In this document: piece after piece, positions 15,210 through 23,444 of the stretch
Position numbering within the stretch: position 1 is the stretch's first letter
Layout of the letters: each line of letters opens with the position of its first letter
From: an uncultured Collinsella sp.
GTDB taxonomy: Bacteria; Actinomycetota; Coriobacteriia; Coriobacteriales; Coriobacteriaceae
Length of the DNA: 53,420 bases
Reading direction: 5' to 3'
NCBI GenBank assembly: GCA_900542125.1
Contig: UQMO01000005.1
Location: 1-53,420, forward strand
Program-made: the position numbers and the translations under genes
Notes under the pieces: model-generated
The model's database searches: none
What the model was told of the DNA's origin: nothing
Seen by the model: only the letters and a program-made list of their open reading frames with translations

Positions 15210-16637
15210 CTAGAGCGTGTGGAGCAGGGCGATGAGGAAGCGGATGCCTTGGAGGAAGGCGCGACGGGTGATGCGCTCGTTGGTGCCGTGGACGCCGCGG
15301 TCGCATTCGTCATCGTCGACCACAAAGGCGGAGAAGCGGATGCACTCGTGGCAAATGCGCTGGTAGTTGGCGGCATCGGTTGCACCAATCACGGTCGAGG
15401 GCACGATGCTCATCGGCTCTTGACCCACCGCAGACGATCTGTTTTCCTCCATCCCCTTGGGATTACGGAAATAGCGGGCGGCGATGGCGCGGACGGCCTC
15501 GAGCCCCGGACCGCCCACGCGCGGGGACGGTGAGGGCTCGGAGCTGCCGGGGCCCAGCTCGACCTCGACTCGGCCAGCGAGCCCAGCGGTGGCAACGGCC
15601 TCGCGGCAGCAGGCCACGACATCGGCCACGCTCGTGCCCTCGAGCATGCGGAAGTTAATGTTGGCCCACATATCCTGCGGCATCACGTTAGCACCGGTGC
15701 TACCGCCCTCGATTTGGGTCGGTGCACAGGTGGTGGTCACGAGCGGATAGAGCTTCTTGCTGGCGAGGCAATCGCGGACAATGGCGCCCCCGTTGGCGGC
15801 AATCTCATCCGCCGTGTAGAGCCCCAGCTCGATAAGCTGCGCGGCAAGCAGGTCCGTGACGCGCGTCGGCCACTCGATATCGCAGATTACGGCGATGGCA
15901 CGGCTGAGCACCTCGAGCGACGTGCCGCCGTAGGGATTGGACGAATGCCCGCCCTCGCTACGCGTCCTCAACACGATATCGGCGTAGCCCTTCTCCGCGA
16001 GATCGGCATGCATAAGCCAGCCCTCGCCCGCGCCGTACTCGGCAGCCGGAACGATGCGGTAGTCACCCTCGTCGATCAGGTACTCAAGCTCAATGCCGCG
16101 CTCCTCGAGCGCGCGGCCGATGGCGCCTGCGCCGCACTGCGTAGTCTCCTCGTCCTGGCCAAAGGCCAGGAGCAGCGTGCGCTCGTGCTGCCAACCGTGC
16201 GCCAGCGCATACTCGACAGCCTCGAGAATGCCTGCGACCTGGTCTTTCATGTCGATCGCGCCGCGACCCCAAATGTAGGTGTCGTCCACGTGGCCGCTAA
16301 AGGGGGCATGCGTCCAGTCAGCCTCGGTGCCGGGCACCACGGGGACCACGTCCATGTGGCCCATGAGCATAACGGGCTTGAGAGTAGGGTCGGAACCGCC
16401 AAGCGTCACCAGCAGCGAATGGCCGACAAGCTCGACCTCGCCCGCTGCAAATACGTGCGGCCAGGCCTGCTGCATATACGCGCGCAGGTCGTCAAACGGC
16501 TGCCAATCCACCGCCTCGGCATCCATGCTCGAAATGGTCGGAAATGACAGCACGCGGCCCAGGCGCTCGCATGCGCCGGCCTTGTCCAAATCGGCAAAAT
16601 CATCCTCATGCGCAAAGAAGCGCCAAACCTCGGCCAT
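15210..16637 (-). CDS. M20 family metallopeptidase (carboxypeptidase/deacylase type)
   Basis: M20 enzymes are zinc peptidases or amidohydrolases that release amino acids from dipeptides or N-acyl amino acids. The 475-residue protein has the first zinc-ligand region GHMDVVPV, the bridging Asp in RGAIDMKD, and the general-base and ligand Glu pair in FGQDEETT. It ends with the closing HxxxE-like segment near the C-terminus (TDAANYQRICHECIRFSAF). The length and GHMDVVP/DEE pattern resemble the PM20D1/carboxypeptidase S branch. The ATG at 16637 has AAAGGA upstream. It follows the ABC ATPase gene by 72 bp on the same strand, so it may be the last gene of the import operon, cleaving imported substrates. 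No signal peptide is seen, so it is probably cytoplasmic. Confidence 0.88.
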   Translation of the reverse strand: MAEVWRFFAHEDDFADLDKAGACERLGRVLSFPTISSMDAEAVDWQPFDDLRAYMQQAWPHVFAAGEVELVGHSLLVTLGGSDPTLKPVMLMGHMDVVPVVPGTEADWTHAPFSGHVDDTYIWGRGAIDMKDQVAGILEAVEYALAHGWQHERTLLLAFGQDEETTQCGAGAIGRALEERGIELEYLIDEGDYRIVPAAEYGAGEGWLMHADLAEKGYADIVLRTRSEGGHSSNPYGGTSLEVLSRAIAVICDIEWPTRVTDLLAAQLIELGLYTADEIAANGGAIVRDCLASKKLYPLVTTTCAPTQIEGGSTGANVMPQDMWANINFRMLEGTSVADVVACCREAVATAGLAGRVEVELGPGSSEPSPSPRVGGPGLEAVRAIAARYFRNPKGMEENRSSAVGQEPMSIVPSTVIGATDAANYQRICHECIRFSAFVVDDDECDRGVHGTNERITRRAFLQGIRFLIALLHTL

Positions 16638-16709
16638 GACATCCTTTCGATTGTGATGACGAGGGCCGCCCCACCGGAGCGGCCCTGCCACATAAGCGTT
16701 TGCGGTCGG

Positions 16710-17495
16710 TTATTTGTCCTCGAGATAACGCGAGAGGAACTCGCGGGTGCGCTGGTGCTTGGGGTTGCCGAAGAGCTCGGCCGGCGCGGCGTCCTCGAGC
16801 ACCACGCCCTTGTCCATAAAGACCACGCGGTCGGACACCGTGCGGGCAAAGGCCATCTCGTGCGTGACGACGACCATGGTCATGCCGTCGGCGGCGAGCT
16901 TGCGCATGACCTCGAGCACCTCGCCCACGATCTCGGGGTCGAGCGCGGAGGTCGGCTCGTCGAACAGCATGATCTGCGGATTCATACATAGGGCACGAGC
17001 GATGGCCACGCGCTGCTTTTGGCCGCCGGACAGGCGACCAACGGCGGCGTGCGCGAACTTCTCGAGTCCCACGCTCGTCAGATGCTCCAGCGCGACCTTT
17101 TCGGCCTCGGCCTTGCTCATCTTTTTGAGCGTGACGGGCGCGAGCGTGCAGTTGTCGAGCACATCCATGTTGTTGAAGAGGTTGAAGCCCTGGAACACCA
17201 TGCCGATGTCCTCGCGCAGCTTGTTGATGTTGCAGCGCTCGGCCGTGAGGTCCTGGCCGTGGAACCAGATGTGGCCCGCGTCCGGGGTCTCGAGCAGGTT
17301 GAGGCAGCGCAGGAAGGTCGACTTGCCCGAACCCGAGGCGCCGATGATGGTGACGACCTCACCGGGATTGACAGCGAGGTCGATGCCCTTAAGCACCTCA
17401 AGCGAGCCAAAGCTCTTGCGCAGGCCCTCAACGCGGATAAGCGGCTCATTGGTCTGTGCGGCGGCCGCGGTGCCGGTAGTGGCGGTATCTGCCAT
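16710..17495 (-). CDS. Polar amino-acid ABC importer, ATP-binding protein
   Basis: This 261-residue ATPase has Walker A GASGSGKST, Q-loop VFQGFNLF, signature LSGGQKQR, Walker B MLFDEPTSALD and the switch H of VVTHEMAFA. This is the GlnQ/HisP pattern for polar amino-acid uptake. The ATG at 17495 follows a GAGGAG site and lies 22 bp after the permease stop; upstream ATGs in frame overlap the permease and are unlikely starts. It would power the permease and binding protein encoded by the two preceding genes. Confidence 0.93.
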   Translation of the reverse strand: MADTATTGTAAAAQTNEPLIRVEGLRKSFGSLEVLKGIDLAVNPGEVVTIIGASGSGKSTFLRCLNLLETPDAGHIWFHGQDLTAERCNINKLREDIGMVFQGFNLFNNMDVLDNCTLAPVTLKKMSKAEAEKVALEHLTSVGLEKFAHAAVGRLSGGQKQRVAIARALCMNPQIMLFDEPTSALDPEIVGEVLEVMRKLAADGMTMVVVTHEMAFARTVSDRVVFMDKGVVLEDAAPAELFGNPKHQRTREFLSRYLEDK

Positions 17496-17517
17496 GATGA
17501 TTCTCCTCGTCTTAAGC

Positions 17518-18666
17518 CTAGTTAGAGCTGGGCAGTGTGGCAGGAGCCTCGGCGCCGAGCTTTTTGCCAAAGGCCTCGAGTAGGCGGCTCGCCACGAGCG
17601 TCAGGATCAGGTAGACCACGAGCGCCACGCAGTAGACCTCCATCTGGCGGTAGTACACGCCGGCGACGGTGGTGGTGGCGTACATGAGGTCGAACACGCC
17701 GATGACCGAAAGCACCGACGAATCCTTGATGTTGATGATCAGCTCGTTGGTGAGCGCGGGGATCGCGTTTTTAATGCCCTGGGGGAACACGACCTTGCGC
17801 ATGGCCTGCCACTGCGACAGACCCAGCGAGCGCGCCGCCTCGGCCTGGCCGGCGTCGATGGACTCGATGCCGCCGCGCAGGACTTCCATCATGTATGCGG
17901 TGGAGTTGAGCGAAATGGTGACGAGGCCGGCAGTGAAGGTGCTCCAGATCTGGTTGGCCTGGGCGGTCTCGAAGCCCATGCTGCGCAGGACGGTAAAGCC
18001 CGCGTAATAGATGAGCAGACCCTGGACCATCATGGGCGTGCCGCGCACGATGGTGGAGTAAACGGTCGCAAAGCCGCGGCCGATGCTCTTAAAGAAACGC
18101 GTGAGATCGTTGTCCACACGGTCGAACGTCTGGATGCGCAGGAACACGAAAAGCAGCGCCAGGAAAAAGGCGATGACGGTGCCGAAGGTGGCAAGCGCGA
18201 TGGTGATCTCGATGCCGCGAATAAAGAAGTCGCCGCTCTTATAGGTCATGTAGACCAGGCTCGGCAAAAAGTCGCTGGGATTGGAGTCCGAGACAATGCT
18301 CACCTGTACCAGGTCGATAAACGACATGACGCAGCGGTCGATAAAGAAGATCGCTGCAATGGCGACGACGACATAGCTGCCCAAGCGCGCGCCGCGACGG
18401 AAACGCTCGGATGCGAATGGCGATTTTTCGCGATAGTCGTTCCAGTGCATGAGCTTGGTGACGAGCGCCGCCGCCGACACGACGAGCCAGGCCCAAAGGA
18501 TCGCCCAGAGGCAATCCTGGAAGATGCCAGTGGGTGCCAAAAAGCTCAGCGGGGTGGGGTTGCGCTGGCTAAACGCCAGACCGAGCGCCGCGATGACGCT
18601 CGTGCCCAGGTATACGTAACGATGATCGGCCTCGATAAAGGAGGCCAGGCGATTGATAGTTTTCAT
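17518..18666 (-). CDS. Polar amino-acid ABC importer, permease with an extended N-terminus
   Basis: This 382-residue membrane protein has the HisM/GlnP permease fold in its C-terminal 230 residues, including the EAA loop EAARSLGLSQWQAMRKVVFPQ (key residues EAA and G) that contacts the ATPase. The first 130 or so residues are extra: two hydrophobic segments (about 16-60 and 95-120) joined by a charged loop, not found in minimal permeases of about 220 residues. It starts 9 bp after the binding-protein gene, so the three transporter genes are an operon. Substrate specificity cannot be read from the sequence. Confidence 0.9.
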   Translation of the reverse strand: MKTINRLASFIEADHRYVYLGTSVIAALGLAFSQRNPTPLSFLAPTGIFQDCLWAILWAWLVVSAAALVTKLMHWNDYREKSPFASERFRRGARLGSYVVVAIAAIFFIDRCVMSFIDLVQVSIVSDSNPSDFLPSLVYMTYKSGDFFIRGIEITIALATFGTVIAFFLALLFVFLRIQTFDRVDNDLTRFFKSIGRGFATVYSTIVRGTPMMVQGLLIYYAGFTVLRSMGFETAQANQIWSTFTAGLVTISLNSTAYMMEVLRGGIESIDAGQAEAARSLGLSQWQAMRKVVFPQGIKNAIPALTNELIINIKDSSVLSVIGVFDLMYATTTVAGVYYRQMEVYCVALVVYLILTLVASRLLEAFGKKLGAEAPATLPSSN

Positions 18667-18675
18667 GCTGCCTCC

Positions 18676-19602
18676 CTATGCCGGCTGACGGTCGAGGCAC
18701 GCGTCCCACATTTGGTCGCGCTCCTCCTGGCTGACGCCCTTGAGCGTCTTATCGATGAGTTTAAGCAGCTTGTCCGAGCCCTTGCGGCAGCCGACGTTTG
18801 CCGTGACCTCCTGCTTGAAACCCTCGCCCTCGGCAAATTGAATCGGCACGATACCCGGGTTTTGGGCCATATAGCCCTTCTCGTTCTCAGTGTTGTAGGT
18901 CACGGCGTCGCACGTGCCCTGCAGCAGATTCGAAAACACCGTGGGGACCGAATCGACCGGGTTTTTGTGCACAACGCCCGGGATCTCGTCAATGACAGTG
19001 TCGAGCATGGTGTCCTTTTGACCGAGCACCGTGGCACCGCTGAAGTCGCTGAGCTTGGTGGCGTTTTGGTAGGGCGAGCCCTCTTTTACGAACAGGCCAA
19101 AGTAACCAATGAAGTACGGATCGGAAAAGCCGACGGACTCCTCGCGCTCGGGCGTGGCGCTCATGCCGGCGATGATGAGGTCGATCTGGCCGTTGTTGAG
19201 CGAGTCGATAAGGCCCGAGAAGCTCTGCTTGACGGCGACGGGCTCGCCGCCGAGAGCCTTGCAGACGATCTTGGCGATCTGCACATCGTAGCCGTCGGCA
19301 TAGGCGCCCTGCACGTTATCGATGGGGATCGTGAACTCGCTGGCCTCGGAGACCTGCCAGTTGTACGGAGCGTAGGCCGCCTCCATGCCGATGCGGATCT
19401 TATCCTTGCCGATCACGGAATCGGACAGGTCGTCGCGACCGCCGCCCGTCGTGGGCTGAACCACCTTGAGCGTGGACGGACGCTGACAGCCGGCGAGCGC
19501 GCCGGTGACGACGGAAGCGCTCGCAGCGAGAGCGCTACCCAAAAAGATGCGACGGCTGCATACCGGCTGTGGATGCGCGTCGCGTTGATGGGGAGAATGC
19601 AT
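18676..19602 (-). CDS. Amino-acid ABC importer, substrate-binding lipoprotein
   Basis: This 308-residue family-3 solute-binding protein begins with a twin-arginine-like SRRIFLG (16-22), a hydrophobic stretch and a lipobox LAGC with the lipidated Cys at 39. The mature part has the family blocks KIRIGMEAAYAPYNW, DGYDVQIAKIV, ALGGEP and QIDLIIAGMSATPER. It delivers an amino acid to the permease encoded downstream. The ATG at 19602 has an AGGGAAGG site. Two palindromes in the upstream 90 bp are candidate operators. Confidence 0.92.
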   Translation of the reverse strand: MHSPHQRDAHPQPVCSRRIFLGSALAASASVVTGALAGCQRPSTLKVVQPTTGGGRDDLSDSVIGKDKIRIGMEAAYAPYNWQVSEASEFTIPIDNVQGAYADGYDVQIAKIVCKALGGEPVAVKQSFSGLIDSLNNGQIDLIIAGMSATPEREESVGFSDPYFIGYFGLFVKEGSPYQNATKLSDFSGATVLGQKDTMLDTVIDEIPGVVHKNPVDSVPTVFSNLLQGTCDAVTYNTENEKGYMAQNPGIVPIQFAEGEGFKQEVTANVGCRKGSDKLLKLIDKTLKGVSQEERDQMWDACLDRQPA

Positions 19603-19614
19603 AATCTGCCTTCC

Positions 19615-19644
19615 CTGTTGAATCGTATGCTAACGACTCAACAG
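19615..19644 (-). promoter_or_regulatory. Inverted repeat in the leader of the amino-acid importer operon
   Basis: Eleven-base arms CTGTTGAATCG and CGACTCAACAG (one mismatch) flank 8 nt, 13 bp upstream of the start codon and close to its ribosome-binding site. It may be an operator or an RNA hairpin affecting translation. Confidence 0.5.
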
Positions 19645-19664
19645 GATACCGCACGCCGCTATCC

Positions 19665-19686
19665 ACTTGTATGCATACATACAAGT
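19665..19686 (-). promoter_or_regulatory. Perfect palindrome upstream of the amino-acid importer operon
   Basis: ACTTGTATG and its exact complement flank CATA. The position 63-84 bp before the start codon suits an operator overlapping the promoter. Confidence 0.5.
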
Positions 19687-19717
19687 TTACGAACTGGAAA
19701 ATGACTGATTGATGCAA

Positions 19718-19799
19718 GGGCAGCTAATTTGGGACGGGGCTATTTTGACTGCTTGCATGTGAAAGCAGTCAAAATAGCCCCGTCCCAAATTAGCTGCCC
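19718..19799. repeat. Perfect 37-bp inverted repeat with 8-nt loop
   Basis: Arms 19718-19754 and 19763-19799 are exact complements around GCATGTGA. The arms contain GGGACGGGGC. It sits upstream of the importer operon and is far longer than a terminator needs. It resembles a REP/BIME-like or hairpin-mobilised element, with no transposase nearby. Confidence 0.85.
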
Positions 19800-19816
19800 C
19801 GACCCATGCATCGGAA

Positions 19817-19882
19817 TGAGCGTGGAAAATCTCCCACTTTTGGCTCGCACACGGGCTCAAAACGGGAGATCATCCACGCTCA
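19817..19882. repeat. Palindromic element, GAGCGTGGATAATCTCCC family, copy 1
   Basis: The left arm begins TGAGCGTGGAAAATCTCCC (19817-19835) and the right arm is its near complement, ending at 19882. The same family is found twice at 25341-25435. Lying past the epimerase stop (19909, minus strand), it could double as a terminator, but there is no U-tract. Confidence 0.75.
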
Positions 19883-19908
19883 AGTTATGACCGCTCCGTG
19901 CGGAACCC

Positions 19909-20802
19909 CTAGAGCAGCGTAACGCTAAAGCTGCGCTCGTCCGTCTCGCCCGGCGCCAAGGTGATGGTGTTGACCTTGTGCTCGAAGACGTCGTCCTCGG
20001 TATCCATGGTGGTGTGGCCGGTCCAGGGCTCGAGCGCCACAAACGGGGCATCGTTGGCGGCAGACCACACGCCGATGTACTTAAAGCCCTCAAAGTCGAT
20101 CTTGACGCCGTGGCCCGACTTGCGACCGCGCAGCGTGAGCGTGGAGCCCGGGGTATCGGTGAACATGATGGCATCGTTATCGAAGCTGCGATGCGTGATG
20201 GGCACAACGTCCGAATTGTCGGGGGCCTTGTAGGAACCCTCGAACGTCATGAGACCATCGGGCGTGATGATGGGAGCCTCGTTGGTCCAAACCTCGGTAA
20301 ACGCCAGCTCGTAATCCTCGAATGCCTCGTCCTCGGCACCGGGAGCGGGCACGTTAAACGCAGGGTGGCCGCCCACCGAGAACGGCAGGTCCACGTCGCC
20401 GGTGTTGGTGACGGCAAAGGTCTGGGTGAGCGTGGCATCGCCGGTCAGGGCGTAGGTCATGTTGAGCTTAAAGCGGAAGGGGAAGGCCTTGAGCGACTCG
20501 GGTGTGTCGGTGATCTCATAGGTTACCGAGGAGCCGTCCTCGGAGACCTCGACCAGCTTGTGCTCGACGATACGTGCGATACCGTGGCGTGCCATCTCGC
20601 AGGTACCGGCGGCAGACGTTGCCGTGTTGTTGCGCAGCGAGCCCACGATGGGGAACAGAATGGGTGCGTGCTTGCCCCAAAAGGCGGGATCGCCCTGCCA
20701 CAGATACTCGTTGCCGTTAAGGGCAAGGCTCGTGAGCTGGGCGCCCATGGAATCGATGGCCGCGGTGAGGCCGCCGCGCTTGATGGTGGTGACGGTGGAC
20801 AT
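19909..20802 (-). CDS. Aldose 1-epimerase (mutarotase)-like protein
   Basis: This 297-residue beta-sandwich protein belongs to the galactose-mutarotase/LacX-like group that interconverts sugar anomers. Visible blocks are QLTSLALNGNEYLWQGDPAFWGKHAP (substrate-cleft start, key residues NGNEYLW), FPIVGSLRN, the active-site segment GGHPAFNVP and the late FVALEPWTGH. The first eight codons of the longer frame overlap the ribosome-binding site. The ATG at 20802, preceded by GGAGGA, is therefore preferred. It appears monocistronic; the next gene on the same strand starts about 1 kb upstream and is unrelated. Confidence 0.85.
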   Translation of the reverse strand: MSTVTTIKRGGLTAAIDSMGAQLTSLALNGNEYLWQGDPAFWGKHAPILFPIVGSLRNNTATSAAGTCEMARHGIARIVEHKLVEVSEDGSSVTYEITDTPESLKAFPFRFKLNMTYALTGDATLTQTFAVTNTGDVDLPFSVGGHPAFNVPAPGAEDEAFEDYELAFTEVWTNEAPIITPDGLMTFEGSYKAPDNSDVVPITHRSFDNDAIMFTDTPGSTLTLRGRKSGHGVKIDFEGFKYIGVWSAANDAPFVALEPWTGHTTMDTEDDVFEHKVNTITLAPGETDERSFSVTLL

Positions 20803-20880
20803 GCTACTTCCTCCAAAAGTAAACAATAATACCGAGGGCTATTGTCCCACTCTTGGGAGCAGTGCGGGGCGGTGGCGCAG

Positions 20881-21783
20881 CTATTGAGTGATCACATAGA
20901 GATCAAACCCACCCTGCGGCGTGGAATCGACCCTATTGGGCGCCTGGGAGTTAAAGCTCACGGGCACCATGCGCTTTGAGGCGCGGAAGCGCGTGCCATC
21001 GGTGGCGACGGGAGGCTCATCGACGGTGAGCTCATAGTCTCCGGGCTTGAGCTCGATGCCATCGCCGTCGGAGTTGATGTACTGATACTCGTCGACCGTC
21101 TGGCCCTTGAGCGTGCGGCCCACGATATGGATGAGCATCTGGCTGTCGCCGCGCGCGGTATCCCACGTCGCGCCGTCTTTGACCTCGACCGACACATGCA
21201 CCGAGCGCGTACGGCTGAGCGACTGCTCGACGGACATCTCGACCTTGGCGGCGTCTTTTCGCTGCTGCTCAACATGGCCCCAAACGTTGCCGATCGCCGA
21301 ACACGCAATGACGCCGGCCAAAAAGGCAATGAGGATAGGGCCGAGCGGAGAGCGGCGACCCGCATCTTCCTCGCGAGCCAAGTCGGGACGATGCGTGGGA
21401 GCTGGCGCCTGGGCGCCCTGCGCGGGCACGTCGAGGATGCTGAAGGACGCCGTGCTGCCGGGGTCGATGTTATGGCGCGGTTGCGGCGTCTTGGCCGGCG
21501 AGATCGACATATCGGCCGGCTGGCTCAGCGTGGCCGTTGCATCGGCCTTGGCCTCGTCGGCCTCTGCCTGGGCCCAAGCTTGCTCGAAGGTCAGGGGCTC
21601 GGCGGGGTCGGAAGCGGCATCATCGGATTCGGCCGTGGCGTCGCCGGCGGCCTCGGCATCAGCACCAGCCGCGCCCTCGGCATCCGCCCCATCGCTCGAC
21701 TCATCACTCGTCAAAGGCTCGTCCCATTCCTCGTCCGGAGCCTCGCCTTCGCTATACCACCATTCAAAGTTATCGATATCCAT
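20881..21783 (-). CDS. Unknown single-pass membrane protein with acidic disordered N-terminus
   Basis: This 300-residue protein is not assigned to a family. Residues 1-145 are acidic, rich in Ala, Asp and Glu, and likely disordered, opening with MDIDNFEWWYSEGE. One hydrophobic helix (about 146-168, PLGPILIAFLAGVIACSAIG) would cross the membrane. The C-terminal 130 residues look folded and, given the topology, extracellular, with strands such as VHVSVEVKDG and GDYELTVDEPP. The ATG at 21783 follows AGGGGG; an upstream in-frame ATG at 21882 overlaps an inverted repeat and is less likely. It is divergent from the MFS gene. It may be an envelope or stress-related protein, but no function can be inferred. 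Confidence 0.7.
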   Translation of the reverse strand: MDIDNFEWWYSEGEAPDEEWDEPLTSDESSDGADAEGAAGADAEAAGDATAESDDAASDPAEPLTFEQAWAQAEADEAKADATATLSQPADMSISPAKTPQPRHNIDPGSTASFSILDVPAQGAQAPAPTHRPDLAREEDAGRRSPLGPILIAFLAGVIACSAIGNVWGHVEQQRKDAAKVEMSVEQSLSRTRSVHVSVEVKDGATWDTARGDSQMLIHIVGRTLKGQTVDEYQYINSDGDGIELKPGDYELTVDEPPVATDGTRFRASKRMVPVSFNSQAPNRVDSTPQGGFDLYVITQ

Positions 21784-21870
21784 ACGGGGCGCCCCCTTTG
21801 GCCTCGCAAATAAACATTTGCTAGCCTTATACCCGCAGATGGCACAGGCGCTCGTCCGCGCTGGACAGGA

Positions 21871-21935
21871 AAACCGTCCCAAAATTCGACACTTTTCCTC
21901 GATTTCGAGATTTTCATCGATTGTTGGGACGGTTT
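21871..21935. repeat. Inverted repeat with AAACCGTCCCAA arms
   Basis: AAACCGTCCCAA (21871-21882) and its exact complement (21924-21935) are separated by 41 bp that contains further short self-complementary text. It lies in the divergent region between the unknown membrane protein and the MFS gene. Confidence 0.7.
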
Positions 21936-22026
21936 GGAGCGCGGTAAAGAAGCTGCCCTCTTGCCGCTATCTGATAGAGTTGCAGAGTCCCGAAACTCAG
22001 CCTTGCCCATTATTGGAGTTACCGCT

Positions 22027-23250
22027 TTGACGACCGCATCCACCCTTTCCCCCGCTCGCACCAACCTTTGCCTGGCGCTGCTCGTGCTGCTGGGTTTTTC
22101 GCTCGGCTGCTCGGAGTTCGTGGTCATCGGCATCGAGAGCGACCTGGCGACGGAGCTCGGCATCTCACTTGCCACCGCAGGCCAACTCATCAGCGTGTTC
22201 GCGCTCGTCTACGCCATCGCAACGCCGGCGCTTGCGCTCAGCACGGGACGCTTCCGCCGTTACCAGTTACTCGTGTGCTACAGCATTGTCTTTGTGCTCG
22301 GCAATCTTGTCATGGCGTTGGCGCCCAACTTCCAAGTGCTGTTTGCCTCGCGCATCATCTTGGGCTCCGTCTCGGGCGCACTGCTCGCCGTAGGCGTGAC
22401 GTATATCCCCGAGCTGCTGTCTCCGCAGCAGACCTCGCTCGCCATCTCGGTGGTGTACGGCGCTTTCTCCGTGGCGATGGTCTTTGTGACCTCGATCGGC
22501 AAGTTTGTGGCCGATACGCTCGACTGGCACGTTGCCATGTACGGTACGCTCGCCTTCGCCGTTCTGATCTGTACTGCGCTCGTGGCGTTTATGCCGCGTG
22601 CCGGACAGACCGATGAGCCTGCCACATTCCGCGAGCAGGCGGGGCTTCTGCGCGAGCCGAGCATTATCACCGGCATGCTCATCTTTTTGTTTGGCGTGGG
22701 GTCGGTCTACGTGTTTTACGGCTACGTGACGCCCTATCTGGAGCAGGTGTTGGGCATGGGCACCGTCCAGGCAAGCACTACACTCATGGCCTACGGCGTG
22801 TTTTGCCTGATCTCGAACATCTTGGGCGGATGGATCGACGCGCGTTTTGGCATGAAGGCGCTGCTCGTGACGTTTACGCTGCAGGCAGCGGCACTGTTTG
22901 GACTGTTTGCCGTGGGCGCCGCCATGCCCCTCGCACTCGTTTTTGTCTTTAGTCTGGCGATGCTCATGTATCTGTTCTCGGTCTCGTGCATCACGCACTT
23001 TATGGACGTGGCCCGCAGCCGTCACCCCAAATCGATGGTGCTCGCGAGCTCGGTGGAGCCCATGGCGTTTAACGTCGGCATCTCGTTTGGCACCGCGGTG
23101 GGCGGCGCCGTGGTAAGCGGAATTGGCATTGCCTACGTGGGCGCCGTTGGCGCCGCGTTCTCGCTCGTGGCCTGGGTACTCACGCTAGTGACGATCAAGC
23201 TCGCCCGCTGGGAGCGCAAGCGGGCAGCACAATCTTCGATGCAGGCATAG
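22027..23250 (+). CDS. MFS transporter, DHA1 (AraJ-like) drug or sugar exporter
   Basis: This protein of about 407 residues has 12 predicted helices and the DHA1 landmark after the first helix (CSEFVVIGIESDLATELGIS, key FVVIG), followed by a helix 2-3 loop with GRFRR. This resembles AraJ/YdhP-type exporters. Substrate cannot be read from sequence. The frame is open from 21934, but a TTG at 22027 with GGAG 9 nt upstream gives a sensible N-terminus (LTTASTLSPARTN…) directly before helix 1, so it is preferred. There is no regulator next to it. Confidence 0.85.
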   Translation: MTTASTLSPARTNLCLALLVLLGFSLGCSEFVVIGIESDLATELGISLATAGQLISVFALVYAIATPALALSTGRFRRYQLLVCYSIVFVLGNLVMALAPNFQVLFASRIILGSVSGALLAVGVTYIPELLSPQQTSLAISVVYGAFSVAMVFVTSIGKFVADTLDWHVAMYGTLAFAVLICTALVAFMPRAGQTDEPATFREQAGLLREPSIITGMLIFLFGVGSVYVFYGYVTPYLEQVLGMGTVQASTTLMAYGVFCLISNILGGWIDARFGMKALLVTFTLQAAALFGLFAVGAAMPLALVFVFSLAMLMYLFSVSCITHFMDVARSRHPKSMVLASSVEPMAFNVGISFGTAVGGAVVSGIGIAYVGAVGAAFSLVAWVLTLVTIKLARWERKRAAQSSMQA

Positions 23251-23341
23251 GGGCAAACATAGCCCAAGGTGGCGAGCGACCGGTGAAACCGTCCCATACA
23301 AGTGGTGTTTATCCGCCCGCAAGCTCCAGCAGTGCAATTTC

Positions 23342-23424
23342 GTGTACTTCAGATACACGCTTTTCCACAATTTCGTGTATTTGAAGTACACGAAATCGTA
23401 CTAAACTATGTATTTGAAATACAC
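23342..23424 (+). repeat. Three palindromic repeats at exact 33-bp period upstream of the second ATPase gene
   Basis: The dyad GTGTA-N7-TACAC occurs at 23342-23358 and 23375-23391, and as ATGTA-N7-TACAC at 23408-23424. Centres have the form YTTSARR. The last copy ends 20 bp before the ATG. As at 6446-6523, three copies lie about three helical turns apart, but the sequence is unrelated. Confidence 0.85.
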
Positions 23425-23444
23425 GGAATTGGAAAGGCGGCTCC

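Noticed and set aside
23342..23424. Mini CRISPR array
   Set aside because: There are only three repeats of 17 bp, they are operator-like palindromes at a promoter, and no cas gene is in the window. The same reasoning applies to 6446-6523.
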